A stretch of 64,000 nt of DNA. Source: Bradyrhizobium sp. 190 (GTDB taxonomy: Bacteria > Pseudomonadota > Alphaproteobacteria > Rhizobiales > Xanthobacteraceae). Positions 25,600 through 34,892 of this stretch are shown one piece after another. Made by a program: the position numbers and the translations under genes. The DNA is taken from the NCBI RefSeq assembly GCF_023073415.1, contig NZ_JADPJL010000068.1:62001-126000 (forward strand), in the 5' to 3' direction. The notes beneath the pieces are model-generated. The model made no database searches and had not been told where the DNA came from. It worked only from the letters and a program-made list of their open reading frames with translations. Positions within the stretch are counted from its first letter, which is position 1, and the number at the start of each line of letters is the position of its first letter.

Positions 25600-27393
25600 T
25601 CAGACCCCCGCCACCGACGACCAGATCTCCGCGAGCTTGCGCCTGGCCTTCTGCGTGCGCGTCAAAGGCACGGCCTCTTCCTCATCCTCGGGCAGCCGCA
25701 GGCCGACCACGTTAACCCGCCCGCCACTGATGCTGCGCGCGACCAGCACAATGGGATCCAGCACGAGCTCGGCGCCTTCCTTGGGCGCATGGTCGAGATG
25801 AATGTCGAAATAATCCGACAGCGTCAGACTAGCCTGCTCGTCTCCGGCCGACACGCCGTAGATCTGGGCCAGTTCACCGAGCGTGTGTTCGCCCGATACC
25901 ATGAAATCGCCGAGCAGATGCGGGTCGGGCGCCGAGCTTGGTGGCATGTCGACGAAGAAGCGATCCAGCGCCTCGGCCTTTTCCGGCGGCGCCAGCAGAT
26001 AGAGGTAATCTCCGGCCGCGACCGGCTCGGCCTCGACGGGCGAGAGGATTCGCTCGTCGCGGATCACCAGCGTCGGCTTCGACCAGGATGGAAGCAGGCC
26101 ACGCCGGAAGTATAGACTTCTCGGCCGCACCGGATAGCCGACCAGTTGCTGTTCGAGCTGGCCCGGCAGATCGAGCTCGACACGCCGCGGGCCGCGGTCG
26201 ACGCGCGGCAGCGCCACATGCAGCCACCGCGCCGCCGGCCCCAGCGTCCAGCCCTGCAGCAGCAGCGAGATGACGACCACGACAAAGGCGACGTCGAAAT
26301 AGAGATAGGCTTTGGACAGCCCGACCAGCATCGGGATCGACGCGAGAAAGATCGCGACCGCCCCGCGTAGCCCGGTCCATGCGATGAAGACCTTTTCCCG
26401 CCAGTTGAACCGGAACGGCGCCAGGCACAGCAGCACCGCGAGCGGCCGCGCCACGAGCATCAGCACCAGCGCCACGATCACGGAGGGACCCACGCTGTCC
26501 AGAAGGCGCTGCGGCGACGCCAGAAGGCCCAGCAGAACGAACATCACGATCTGCGCCAGCCAGGTCGCGGCGTCGAGAAACGTCACCACCGAATTATGCG
26601 CGCGCGTCGGCCGGTTGCCGATGATGATGCCGGCGAGATAGACCGCGAGAAATCCCGAGGCGTGCGAAATCTGCGCCACGCCGAAGATCACGAGCGCAGC
26701 GGTCGCGACAAAGGGCGCATGCAAGCCTTGCGGCAGCGCCATGCGATTGAGCGCCACCACCACCAGACGGCCACCGATCACGCCGACGACGGCGCCGAGC
26801 ACGCCTTCGCGCACAAGCTGCAGTACAACTTGCAGAGGCGAGCTTTCACCGAGTGAAATGAATTTGACCAGCATCAGCGTGAGAAAGATCGCGAACGGGT
26901 CGTTGGTGCCGGATTCGGCTTCCAGGGTTGCGCCGACACGGGGACGCAGGCGCAGGCCCTGCGTGTGAACGAGCAGGAACACCGCCGCCGCGTCCGTCGA
27001 CGCCACGACGGCCCCCACCAGAAGCGACTCGGTCCAGTTCAGATCGAGGGCGTATTTGGCGGCTGGCGCGGCGACCAGCGCGGTGACCAGCACACCGATC
27101 GTCGCCAGCACCATCGATGGCGCCAGCACTATACGGATGCTTTGAAACTTGGTCCGCAGGCCGCCGTCGAACAGGATCAGCGCCAGCGCCACCGATCCCA
27201 CCAGGTAGGTGGTGCGGACGTCATCGAAGCTGAGCTGGCCCGGCCCGGCATCGCCCGCCAGCATGCCGATCAGGAGGAACACCAGCAGCAGCGGCGCCCC
27301 GAAGCGCAGCGCGAGCAGGCTCGACAGGATGCCCGCCATCACCAGAACGGCGCCCAGAAAGATGGCGATGCTGACCGAGTCGAGAGAAGCCAT
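25600..27393 (-). CDS. Potassium/proton antiporter, CPA1 family (NhaP2/CvrA-like)
   Basis: A 597-residue inner-membrane antiporter. Twelve or more hydrophobic spans make up the Na+/H+ exchanger domain, with the ion-binding acidic residues visible in VGAVVASTDAAAVF and EAESGTNDPFAIF. A TrkA-C-like domain (about residues 400-480, LEQQLVGYPVRPRS) and a C-terminal CorC/HlyC-like domain follow, the layout of NhaP2 proteins that expel K+ to control cell volume. It is divergent from an MscS channel, so both flanks of this promoter serve osmotic or ionic homeostasis. Confidence 0.9.
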   Translation of the reverse strand: MASLDSVSIAIFLGAVLVMAGILSSLLALRFGAPLLLVFLLIGMLAGDAGPGQLSFDDVRTTYLVGSVALALILFDGGLRTKFQSIRIVLAPSMVLATIGVLVTALVAAPAAKYALDLNWTESLLVGAVVASTDAAAVFLLVHTQGLRLRPRVGATLEAESGTNDPFAIFLTLMLVKFISLGESSPLQVVLQLVREGVLGAVVGVIGGRLVVVALNRMALPQGLHAPFVATAALVIFGVAQISHASGFLAVYLAGIIIGNRPTRAHNSVVTFLDAATWLAQIVMFVLLGLLASPQRLLDSVGPSVIVALVLMLVARPLAVLLCLAPFRFNWREKVFIAWTGLRGAVAIFLASIPMLVGLSKAYLYFDVAFVVVVISLLLQGWTLGPAARWLHVALPRVDRGPRRVELDLPGQLEQQLVGYPVRPRSLYFRRGLLPSWSKPTLVIRDERILSPVEAEPVAAGDYLYLLAPPEKAEALDRFFVDMPPSSAPDPHLLGDFMVSGEHTLGELAQIYGVSAGDEQASLTLSDYFDIHLDHAPKEGAELVLDPIVLVARSISGGRVNVVGLRLPEDEEEAVPLTRTQKARRKLAEIWSSVAGV

Positions 27394-27623
27394 GTACCTC
27401 CGCAGTAACCTCTACAAAATCTTGGCAAATACTTGCAATTGCATCCTTATCGTTGCCACAGTTGAACGCCAACCCATTTCTGCGGTAGCGGCAATGTGCC
27501 CGGTTTTAGGGGCTTAATTGACTTCGCCGGCCCATGTATCGATGGCCCGCCCGCCCTGTTTGTGGAAATCTGCCCACCGTTCGAATCAAATTTGCCTGCT
27601 CTGCGCCCGACGAGATTTTGCCG

Positions 27624-28940
27624 ATGGACATGGCCCCGAAAGAGATCATTGAGTTTCTGCAATCGACCGCGCGATCGGTCGGTGCAGAGATCACCTCGCC
27701 ATGGTTCTATTTGCAGTTTGGGCTGATCCTGGCCGCCGCCGGCATCGCCTATGCGGCGGATGCAGCGATCCGCGCGCGGGTCGACATGACCTCGCTGGCG
27801 ATGCGCTGGCCGCTGCCGCTGCGGCATTTCGCCCGCGTGCTGGTTGGTAGCGCGTCGACCGCGGTGTTTGCGGTCCTCGTGATCGCGGAGCGCATCGCGA
27901 TGTACCACATGACGTGGCCAAGCCGCAGTTACCTGCTGATGGTCGCCGCCAAGCTGGCGCTGGCGTGGCTCGTGATCCGGCTGGTGACCTCGGTGATCCG
28001 CAACACCTTCATCGTCAAGCTGGTATCGGTAACGGCATGGTTCATCGCCGCGCTGAGCATCCTCGGCCAGCTCGATCCGGCGGCGGAAACGCTCGACTCG
28101 TTTGCGATCGAGATCGGAGGCTTGCGGCTGACGCCGCTGCTTTTGATCAAGGCCGGCGCACTGTTGATCGCCGCGCTGTGGCTGACCAACATCGCCAGCA
28201 ACTTCATCGAAAGCAAGATTACCCGCGCCAGCGACCTGACGCCGTCGGTCCAGGTGCTGCTGGTCAAGATCATCCGCATCGGTTTGATGGTGGTGGCGAT
28301 CGCGATCGCGCTCGGTACCGTCGGTATCAACCTTTCGGCGCTCGCGGTCTTTACTGGTGCGGCCGGCGTCGGCATTGGTCTGGGCCTGCAGAAGATCGTC
28401 GCCAATTTCATCTCGGGCATCATCCTGCTGGCGGACAAATCGGTGAAACCCGGCGACCTCGTCACCATCGGCGACAGTTCGGGCCGCATCAGCGCGATGA
28501 AGACGCGCTACATCTCGGTCGCCGCCGGCGACGGCCGCGAGTTCCTGATCCCGAACGAGGATCTGGTGACGCAGAAGGTCGTCAACTGGACCTATACCGA
28601 CAAGAACACGCTGGTGAAGGTGCTGTTCAGCACCAATTACGACGCCGATCCGCGGGCGGTGTGCAAGCTGGCCATCGACATTGCCGGCGCCGTGCCGCGC
28701 GCGATCAAGAACAAGCCCCCGAACTGCATCCTGACCGAATTCGCAGAGGCCGGGATGAAGTTCTCCCTGACCTTCTGGTTGCCCGATCCGGACGGCCTGG
28801 ACAACGTCAAGAGCGAGGTGATGCTGGCGCTGTGGGACGCCTTCAAGCGCGAGGGTATCCGTGTTCCCTATCCGGTGCGCGAAATCCGCGTCCGCGGCGG
28901 CGCGCTGCCGGTCGAACAGGTGGTGGAAGTTTCCGGCTAG
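27624..28940 (+). CDS. MscS family mechanosensitive ion channel
   Basis: A 438-residue channel with about five membrane segments. The pore-lining helix is FTGAAGVGIGLGLQKIVANF, rich in Gly/Ala as in MscS TM3. The beta domain follows (KPGDLVTIGDSSGRISAMKTR, then FLIPNEDLVTQKVVNW) with the C-terminal alpha/beta domain. It releases solutes upon hypo-osmotic shock. The frame is open 90 bases further upstream, but the ATG used (MDMAPKEIIEFLQS) fits the family better. No strong ribosome site distinguishes the starts. Confidence 0.9.
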   Translation: MDMAPKEIIEFLQSTARSVGAEITSPWFYLQFGLILAAAGIAYAADAAIRARVDMTSLAMRWPLPLRHFARVLVGSASTAVFAVLVIAERIAMYHMTWPSRSYLLMVAAKLALAWLVIRLVTSVIRNTFIVKLVSVTAWFIAALSILGQLDPAAETLDSFAIEIGGLRLTPLLLIKAGALLIAALWLTNIASNFIESKITRASDLTPSVQVLLVKIIRIGLMVVAIAIALGTVGINLSALAVFTGAAGVGIGLGLQKIVANFISGIILLADKSVKPGDLVTIGDSSGRISAMKTRYISVAAGDGREFLIPNEDLVTQKVVNWTYTDKNTLVKVLFSTNYDADPRAVCKLAIDIAGAVPRAIKNKPPNCILTEFAEAGMKFSLTFWLPDPDGLDNVKSEVMLALWDAFKREGIRVPYPVREIRVRGGALPVEQVVEVSG

Positions 28941-28985
28941 AGTCCCGTTCCGATTCAATCGGAACGGGGCTCTAGGTTTTTGATT
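28937..28985 (+). terminator. Intrinsic terminator after the MscS gene
   Basis: ctagagtcccgttccgatt pairs with aatcggaacggggctctag, a 19-base stem with one G-T pair and a one-base centre, followed by gtttttgattt. The left arm begins inside the MscS stop codon. Confidence 0.85.
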
Positions 28986-29036
28986 TGACGCGTTTTCTTA
29001 ACGCGAACCGGTCCCCACTTCGCTGGAAAACGCTCT
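28986..29036. repeat. Rhizobial interspersed repeat (gacgcgttttctt...gaaaacgctct type)
   Basis: gacgcgttttcttaacgcga, then accggtccccacttcgctgg and aaaacgctct, form the conserved short mosaic element that recurs between genes in Rhizobiales (RIME-like, from memory). It sits right after the terminator hairpin. Confidence 0.7.
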
Positions 29037-29154
29037 GGATGCAAGTCTTTTTAGCGCCTCCAGAACCCCAACCTCGGCTTGCCGCAGACCGCTCCGATCA
29101 CTAAATTAGACCATTAAATCAACCATTCCCGTTCCTCCGAAGCATGACCCGCCC

Positions 29155-29979
29155 ATGAGCTATATTGAAGCGTCAGACACCTCGTTGCGAAAAACCGGCC
29201 AGATCAAACTGCATGGCGCAAGCGGGTTCGCCGGCATGCGCAAGGCGGGCGCGCTGGTCGCAAGGTGCCTCGACGAGCTCACCGACATCGTCAAGGCGGG
29301 CGTCCCGACATCACGGATCGACGAATTCGTCCGCGACTTCGCCTTCAGCCATGGCGCCTATCCGGCGACGCTGATGTATCGCGGTTACCGTTACTCGACC
29401 TGCACCTCGATCAATCACGTGGTTTGCCACGGCATGCCCGGCGATCGCGCGCTGAAGGAAGGCGACATCGTCAATATCGACGTCACCTTCATTGTCGATG
29501 GCTGGTACGGCGATTCCAGCCGCATGTATGTGATCGGCCCGATCGCCCGCAAGGCGGAGCGGCTGATCGAGGTCACCTATGAGGCCATGATGCGCGGCAT
29601 CGCCGCGGTGAAGCCTAGCGCCACCACCGGCGACATCGGCCACGCCATCCAGAGTTTTGTCGAGCCGCAGGGCATGAGCGTGGTGCGCGATTTCTGCGGC
29701 CACGGGCTCGGGCGCATGTTCCACGATGAGCCGAACATCATCCATATCGGCCGACCCGGCGAAGGCGTGATGCTGAAGCCCGGCATGTTCTTCACCATCG
29801 AGCCGATGATCAATCTCGGCAAGCCGCATGTAAAAATCCTGTCCGACGGCTGGACCGCGGTGACGCGCGACCGTTCGCTGTCGGCGCAGTTCGAGCATTC
29901 GGTCGGCGTGACCGCGACCGGCGTCGAGATTTTTACGCTATCGCAGCGCAACGGCGAGAAGCCGCTGGCTGGGACATAG
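29155..29979 (+). CDS. map: Methionine aminopeptidase, type I
   Basis: A 274-residue dinuclear metalloprotease that removes the initiator methionine from new proteins. The ligands are in NIDVTF (Asp), GDSSRM (Asp), GHGLGRMFH (His), FTIEPM (Glu) and QFEHSV (Glu), in normal order. The substrate loop HVVCHGMPG is present. Length is typical for the alphaproteobacterial form. It is normally found near radC, and here the two are separated by an SMP-30 protein and an MBL-fold protein. Confidence 0.97.
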   Translation: MSYIEASDTSLRKTGQIKLHGASGFAGMRKAGALVARCLDELTDIVKAGVPTSRIDEFVRDFAFSHGAYPATLMYRGYRYSTCTSINHVVCHGMPGDRALKEGDIVNIDVTFIVDGWYGDSSRMYVIGPIARKAERLIEVTYEAMMRGIAAVKPSATTGDIGHAIQSFVEPQGMSVVRDFCGHGLGRMFHDEPNIIHIGRPGEGVMLKPGMFFTIEPMINLGKPHVKILSDGWTAVTRDRSLSAQFEHSVGVTATGVEIFTLSQRNGEKPLAGT

Positions 29980-30016
29980 TTGGGCCGGCGCCTAACCCTC
30001 CCCGCGCAGGGAGCTG

Positions 30017-30979
30017 ATGATGGCGACGGTGGAACGGGGCTCTCAAGCGCAACTTGTTGCGACTTATCTCGTTGCATGTGCCGTTTTCTTCGCAGGCCAG
30101 AGCAACGCGGCCGAGGATACCCTGTTCGCAAGCAAGAGGATCACGCCGCAGGGCGAATACACTGCCGGCATCGAAGGTCCCGCGGTCGACGCATCAGGCA
30201 ACCTTTACGTTGTCAATTTTCAACAGAGCGGCAACATCGGCAAGCTGGCGCCCGGCGCCTCGCAATCCGAGCTCTTCACATCGCTTCCTGCAGGCAGCAT
30301 CGGTAACGGCATTCGTTTCGATCGGCAGGGGCGGATGTACGTCGCTGATTTTAGGAAGCACAATGTCTGGGTCATCGCATCAGGCGAGACCACGCCGCGC
30401 GTCTACTTTCATTCCGATCGGTTCAATCAGCCAAACGACCTGGCGATCGCGGCGGACGGCACGCTCTATGCCAGCGACCCGCGATTTGCATCGCCCTCGG
30501 GCGGCCAGATCTGGCGCATTACCCGCGGCCCCGACGGCAAGGGTCAGGGTGAAGTGATGTCCAGTACAAGGCGCCTCGGCGTGACCAACGGGATCGATCT
30601 GAGCCCGGACGGCGCCACGCTTTACGTGAGCGAGTCGAATTCGCGGCAGGTCTGGGCCTATCGCCTCGGCGGCAGCAAGCTGCTCGAGCCGCGGCTGGTC
30701 AGGGGTTTTGCGGATTTCGAGGTCGACGGCCTGCGCACCGACGTCGATGGCCGGATTTATCTCGCGCGGCTTTCGGCCGGCAAGATCGCCATTATCGCGG
30801 CCAATGGATCGCTCGAACGCGAGGTACCCCTGAGCGGAAAGCAGCCGACCAACCTCACCTTTGGCGGTCCTGACGGCAGAACCGTGTTCGTGACCCAGAA
30901 GGAAGGCCGTTTCATCGAGGCTTTCCGCGTGGACCGTCCCGGTCGCGAGCCGTGCCTGCAGGCGCCCGGTATGTGCTGA
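30017..30979 (+). CDS. Exported SMP-30/gluconolactonase-like beta-propeller protein
   Basis: About 320 residues with a signal peptide (LVATYLVACAVFFAGQSNAA). The remainder is a six-bladed propeller of the SMP-30/LRE type: GPAVDASGNLYVVNF, GIRFDRQGRMYVADF, QPNDLAIAADGTLYASDP, TNGIDLSPDGATLYVSES and VDGLRTDVDGRIYLARL. The Asn/Asp residues in PNDLA and TNGID match calcium-site positions in lactonases. The substrate is unknown, and secretion argues against a cytoplasmic sugar-lactone pathway. AGGGAG precedes the start; an alternative ATG is three bases later. Confidence 0.85.
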   Translation: MMATVERGSQAQLVATYLVACAVFFAGQSNAAEDTLFASKRITPQGEYTAGIEGPAVDASGNLYVVNFQQSGNIGKLAPGASQSELFTSLPAGSIGNGIRFDRQGRMYVADFRKHNVWVIASGETTPRVYFHSDRFNQPNDLAIAADGTLYASDPRFASPSGGQIWRITRGPDGKGQGEVMSSTRRLGVTNGIDLSPDGATLYVSESNSRQVWAYRLGGSKLLEPRLVRGFADFEVDGLRTDVDGRIYLARLSAGKIAIIAANGSLEREVPLSGKQPTNLTFGGPDGRTVFVTQKEGRFIEAFRVDRPGREPCLQAPGMC

Positions 30980-31000
30980 AAACGCGGACAGCCGCCGCTA

Positions 31001-31066
31001 GCGTAACCCGGGGATCCAACACGTGGACAGGCCGGCCCCGGATTGCGCTTGGCTCCATCCGGGCTA
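31001..31066. repeat. Partial palindromic repeat, family B relative
   Basis: gcgtaacccggggatccaac and ccccggattgcgcttggctc, then catccgggctac, resemble a worn copy of the element after the DUF1801 gene. The right arm is well preserved and the left arm decayed. Confidence 0.65.
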
Positions 31067-31213
31067 CGAAACTCCCTCCACACTGGGCAACCGCCTGTCA
31101 TTGAGCCGGAATCGCACCGGAATATCCCGGGTAGTGCGGGGTAGCATCTAGCGTGAGCCCTTCGGAACAGAAGGGCCCGGCGGGCTAGGGATCAACCAAA
31201 GGGAGCAAGCGCA

Positions 31214-32173
31214 ATGTTCGAGATTTCACGTCGCGATCTGGTCCTCGGGAGCGTGGGGGCAGCACTCGTTTTCGGCCTCAAGGGGCCGGTTTCATTCATC
31301 GGCGCGGCGCATGCGCAGCGTGCCGCGGACAGCCTCAAATACAAGGTCGGCGAGATCGAGGTCTTCAGCCTGCATGACGGCAGCATCGAGCGTGCGGTCA
31401 CCGAGGGCATGGTCAAGAACGCCTCGCTCGACGACGTCAAGAAGGCGCTTACCGCTGCAGGCATCGGGCCCGACAAGATCGACAACCCCTTCACCGTCAC
31501 GGCGGTCAGGACCGGCGGCAAGGTCGTGCTGTTCGACACCGGTTTTGGCGGCAACGGCCCGGCAACTGTCGGCAAGCTCGCCGACAACATGAAGGCGGCC
31601 GGCCTCGATCCGGCGACGGTTTCCACCGTCGTGATCTCGCATTTCCATCCCGATCACATTTCGGGCCTGTGGGTGAAGGAGACCAGCGCACAGGTGTTCC
31701 CGAACGCGGAAATCATGATGCCTGAGGTGGAGTTCAAGTTCGCGACTGATCCGGCGCTTGTGGAGAAGGTGCCGGAGGCCAACCGTCCGTTCATCAAGCG
31801 GATTCAGGCGACCTTCCCGACCTGGAAGAACGTCAAGCAATACAATGATGGCGCCGACCTCGCGCCTGGCGTCAAGGCCATCGCCACACCGGGCCACACC
31901 GTCGGACACATGTCCTTCCTGGTGGCGTCGGGCGGACAGCAACTCTTCATCCAGAGCGACGTCACCGGCATCCATCAGCTATACGTGCGGAATCCCGGCT
32001 GGTTCTCGTCGTTCGACGCCGACGGGCCTAAGGCGGAAGCCACGCGGCGCGCGTTCTTCGATCGCGTCATCGCCGAAAAGGGCATGATCGCCGGCTATCA
32101 TTTCGGCTTCCCGAACGTCGGCACGCTCTCGAAGGACGGCAACGGTTATGCGTTCGCGGCCGTGAAGGCCTGA
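31214..32173 (+). CDS. Exported MBL-fold metallo-hydrolase
   Basis: A 319-residue metallo-beta-lactamase-fold enzyme. The N-terminus carries a Tat-type signal (ISRRDLVLGSVGAALVF...GAAHAQ). The metal site starts with VVISHFHPDHISG (H-x-H-x-D-H), the next His is in ATPGHTVGHMSF, and an Asp is in IQSDVTG. Members include quorum-quenching lactonases and general hydrolases, so the substrate is open. GGGAGCAAGCGCA precedes the start. A strong terminator follows. Confidence 0.9.
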   Translation: MFEISRRDLVLGSVGAALVFGLKGPVSFIGAAHAQRAADSLKYKVGEIEVFSLHDGSIERAVTEGMVKNASLDDVKKALTAAGIGPDKIDNPFTVTAVRTGGKVVLFDTGFGGNGPATVGKLADNMKAAGLDPATVSTVVISHFHPDHISGLWVKETSAQVFPNAEIMMPEVEFKFATDPALVEKVPEANRPFIKRIQATFPTWKNVKQYNDGADLAPGVKAIATPGHTVGHMSFLVASGGQQLFIQSDVTGIHQLYVRNPGWFSSFDADGPKAEATRRAFFDRVIAEKGMIAGYHFGFPNVGTLSKDGNGYAFAAVKA

Positions 32174-32199
32174 CCGCGCGCAACTTTTGAAACGATCCG

Positions 32200-32228
32200 A
32201 AGGCGCCGCACCGTGTGCGGCGCCTTTT
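32200..32228 (+). terminator. Intrinsic terminator after the MBL-fold gene
   Basis: aaggcgccgcac pairs perfectly with gtgcggcgcctt around the three-base loop cgt, and TTTT follows. It cleanly separates this gene from radC. Confidence 0.93.
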
Positions 32229-32276
32229 CGTTAGACGCTCCCGCACTTTAGAGTTGCAAAAGCTCGCCGGCACGGC

Positions 32277-33002
32277 ATGGTTACCGCGATGCCAGCCAAG
32301 ACCAGCACTCCCCCGGATCAATCCACCGAGACGCCGCATTATCACGGCCATCGCGAACGCTTGCGCGAGCGCTTCTATACGGCCGGGCCGGAAGCGCTGA
32401 GCGATTACGAATTGCTGGAGATGGCGCTATTCCCGGCCCTGCCCCGGCGCGACACCAAGCCGCTGGCGAAAGCGCTGTTGAAAAAATTCGGCTCGTTCGC
32501 CGAAGTCATTTACGCGCCGGTCGCCCGCCTGCGCGAGGTCGACGGTATCGGCGAGGCCTCGATCAACCAGATCAAATTGCTCGCGGCCGCCGCGAGCCGG
32601 GTGGCGAAGGGCGAAATAAAGCGCAAGGTTGCGCTGTCGTCCTGGAACGACGTGATCGACTATTGTCGCAGCGGCATGGCGTTTGCCGACAAGGAGCAGT
32701 TTCGCCTGCTGTTCCTCGACAAGCGCAACCAGTTGCTCGCGGACGAAATCCAGCAAACCGGCACCGTCGACCACACGCCGGTCTATCCGCGCGAGGTGAT
32801 CAAGCGGGCGCTCGAACTATCGGCGACCGCATTGATCCTGGTGCACAACCACCCCTCCGGCGATCCCACGCCATCGCAGGCGGATATCCAAATGACGAAA
32901 GCGATTGTCCAGATCGCCACGCCGCTCGGCATTTCCGTGCACGACCACATCATCGTCGGCAAGAACGGGCATGCGAGTTTGAAGGGGTTGAAGCTGATCT
33001 AG
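32277..33002 (+). CDS. radC: RadC family JAB/MPN-domain protein
   Basis: About 241 residues. An N-terminal helix-hairpin-helix region (HGHRERLRERFYTAGPEALSD, REVDGIGEASINQIKLL) precedes an MPN/JAB metalloprotease-like domain with the JAMM signature HNHPSGDPTPSQADI and an upstream Glu in ADEIQQTGTVDH. The C-terminus is VHDHIIVGKNGHASLKGLKL. The family was named for DNA repair, but its true activity is unclear. A start at the second ATG (MPAKTS) is equally possible. A diverged copy of its last 23 codons lies 2.8 kb downstream. Confidence 0.93.
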   Translation: MVTAMPAKTSTPPDQSTETPHYHGHRERLRERFYTAGPEALSDYELLEMALFPALPRRDTKPLAKALLKKFGSFAEVIYAPVARLREVDGIGEASINQIKLLAAAASRVAKGEIKRKVALSSWNDVIDYCRSGMAFADKEQFRLLFLDKRNQLLADEIQQTGTVDHTPVYPREVIKRALELSATALILVHNHPSGDPTPSQADIQMTKAIVQIATPLGISVHDHIIVGKNGHASLKGLKLI

Positions 33003-33097
33003 CAAGTCAGCTTTCAGGCGCAAAGCCGACGTGCACCGGAAGCGCCGCCCTTTAACCCCAAGCCGACTCGCCATCAACCATAGACGTTGGGAATTAG

Positions 33098-33802
33098 CTA
33101 CCTTGCCGGTCTCTGCAGCGAGCCCACGATCTCGCGCGCGGCCTCCTGCAGGTCGGCAAGGTGCCGGGCGGCGAATTCCTCTACCGTGAACGCCGTCCTG
33201 ATCCAGCGAAAATTGATCGAGCCGTGAACACGCCTGCCGTCGAACAGCGCCACGGCAATTGCGGCTGCCCCATCATCAACCGGGGTTTCTCCGTATCGAC
33301 CCGCCACGTAGCTTGGGTCACGTGTGGCGTAACCCCGGCGCCGCACCTCACTGAGAACTCGCTCGAGCTTCTTCGGGTCGCGCGCGAGCCAATCCTCCGG
33401 GTTGTTGGATTTCCGGAGTGTGCGCAAAGTTGCCTCCCGTTCCTTCTCCGGGCACCACGCGAGATAAGCGCGCCCGACGCCCGTCATCAGCCACCCCACC
33501 CGGCCACCAACCCGGCTGTGCAGCCCTGGGAGCACGAACGGACTGTGCGGAAAATTCGTCTCGCGTCTTTCCATGCAGCCGCCGGCCGGCACGAACAGAT
33601 CGGACGGCCACTTCACCTTCTGACACAACCGGGCCAGAACGGGTGCCGCAGCCTCGGCAACGCGGTCGTACCGGTCCTGCTTTCGCACCACGTCCGTGAA
33701 GACGCTCAGCCCGGAATGCAGCGTTCCGCTTAGCGGAATCACCCCCGATTTCTGTGGTTTCTTACGCAACACAGCCCGATCCTTCGCGAGCGGGACATCC
33801 AA
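33098..33802 (-). CDS. IclR-type effector-binding protein lacking the DNA-binding domain
   Basis: A 234-residue protein whose body matches the IclR C-terminal domain: VAEAAAPVLARLCQKVKWPS, ETNFPHSPF, GRAYLAWCPEKE, RGYATRDPSY and AAIAVALF, ending with a typical ARHLADLQEAAREIVGSL helix. IclR regulators have about 80 N-terminal residues with a winged HTH. Here they are replaced by about 45 unrelated residues (MDVPLAKDRAVLRKKPQKSG), so DNA binding is not expected. It is divergent from a Bug receptor 37 bases away, whose promoter region may have displaced the HTH. It could be a decaying gene or a stand-alone ligand-binding protein. Confidence 0.75.
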   Translation of the reverse strand: MDVPLAKDRAVLRKKPQKSGVIPLSGTLHSGLSVFTDVVRKQDRYDRVAEAAAPVLARLCQKVKWPSDLFVPAGGCMERRETNFPHSPFVLPGLHSRVGGRVGWLMTGVGRAYLAWCPEKEREATLRTLRKSNNPEDWLARDPKKLERVLSEVRRRGYATRDPSYVAGRYGETPVDDGAAAIAVALFDGRRVHGSINFRWIRTAFTVEEFAARHLADLQEAAREIVGSLQRPAR

Positions 33803-33839
33803 GGCGGCACGATGCTGTGCACCTACGAGGAGGGTGAGA

Positions 33840-34832
33840 ATGGCAACGCAAACATTTCGTGGAATCTATTGGTGGGGGCGCCTCCTGCTGGCAGTGAGCC
33901 TGGGAGCAATGGCCCAACCGGCGGTCGCGCAATCCTACCCGTCCGGCATGATCCGCATCGTCGTCGGAGGCGGCGCGGGCGCGCCGCCGGACATCATCAC
34001 GCGCATCATCGCCAACGAGCTTGGGCAGAGCGAAGGCTGGCGGATTGTCGTCGAGAACAAGCCTGGGGCCATCGGGACGCTTGCAGCCGGCGAGGTCCTC
34101 AAGCAACCGGCGGACGGATATTCCATCCTGGCCTTCACATTGGGCGCCTCGGCATCTCCCGCACTCCTGTCGAACATAGCTTTTCGTCATGACACCGATT
34201 TTGCTCCGGTAATCAAGGTCATGACCGCGCATCACGTTCTGGTTGCCAATCCGTCAGTATCCGCCAAGTCGATGGCGGAGCTTGTCGCCTTGCTGAAAAG
34301 CCAGCCCGACAAGCTCACATTCTCATCAGGCGGGATGGGCACGCCAGCCCATCTCGCAGGCGAACAGTTCAGGCTTCAGACCGGGGTGCGCGCGACCCAC
34401 GTCCCCTACCGGGCCCTGCCGCAGGCGATCGGGGATCTCGTCAACGGCACTAACCACTATCAGTTCATCACGCCTCTGCCTGTTCTCGATCTGATTGCCT
34501 CCGGCAAGCTCCGGGCGCTCGCCGTCACGGCGCCAACGCGCATGGCAGCCCTGAAGGACGTTCCCACCGTCGTCGAGGAGGGATTCCCGGAGCTCATTAT
34601 CGCGGACTGGCTCGGTTTCGTGGTGAAGAGCGGCACACCAGACGCCATCATCGGCAAGCTGAACGAGGCAATCAACAAGGCCTTGGCGAAGGCGAGCGTG
34701 CGCGAGGCGTTCGCGAAGATCGCGGCGGAGCCCGCCGGCGGCACGCCCGGCGAGTTCGGCGCGCATATCAAGTCGCAGATCGCGCACTGGAGCAAGGTCG
34801 TGAAGGACGCGGGGATCAAGATGCCCGAGTGA
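33840..34832 (+). CDS. Bug/TctC-type tricarboxylate transporter substrate-binding protein
   Basis: A 330-residue periplasmic receptor. The signal peptide is RLLLAVSLGAMAQPAVAQ. The fold begins YPSGMIRIVVGGGAGAPPD and continues VVENKPGAIGTLAAGEVL, THVPYRALPQAIGDLV and GVVLKS-like residues near the end, as in the Bug family that binds small carboxylates. AGGAGG seven bases upstream gives a very strong start; longer upstream starts are rejected. No TctA/TctB membrane genes are nearby, so it is an orphan receptor, common for this family. The N-terminally truncated IclR homologue is divergent from it. Confidence 0.9.
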   Translation: MATQTFRGIYWWGRLLLAVSLGAMAQPAVAQSYPSGMIRIVVGGGAGAPPDIITRIIANELGQSEGWRIVVENKPGAIGTLAAGEVLKQPADGYSILAFTLGASASPALLSNIAFRHDTDFAPVIKVMTAHHVLVANPSVSAKSMAELVALLKSQPDKLTFSSGGMGTPAHLAGEQFRLQTGVRATHVPYRALPQAIGDLVNGTNHYQFITPLPVLDLIASGKLRALAVTAPTRMAALKDVPTVVEEGFPELIIADWLGFVVKSGTPDAIIGKLNEAINKALAKASVREAFAKIAAEPAGGTPGEFGAHIKSQIAHWSKVVKDAGIKMPE

Positions 34833-34892
34833 CTGTCGAACAGGTAGCGAGAGCCAAACCCATGCTCAGATGCAAAGCCGCGGAAGGCGGGG

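Noticed and set aside
27431..27446. cttgcaattgcatc upstream of the K+/H+ antiporter as a further metal-type box
   Set aside because: Only about ten bases agree with the other boxes and the two half-sites are not spaced alike, so it was left out of the regulon proposal.
27447..28958. A 503-codon open frame opposite the MscS gene
   Set aside because: It is antisense to a well-supported channel gene. Its translation is Arg/His/Gln/Asp-rich with no family resemblance, as expected from high-GC codon bias on the opposite strand.
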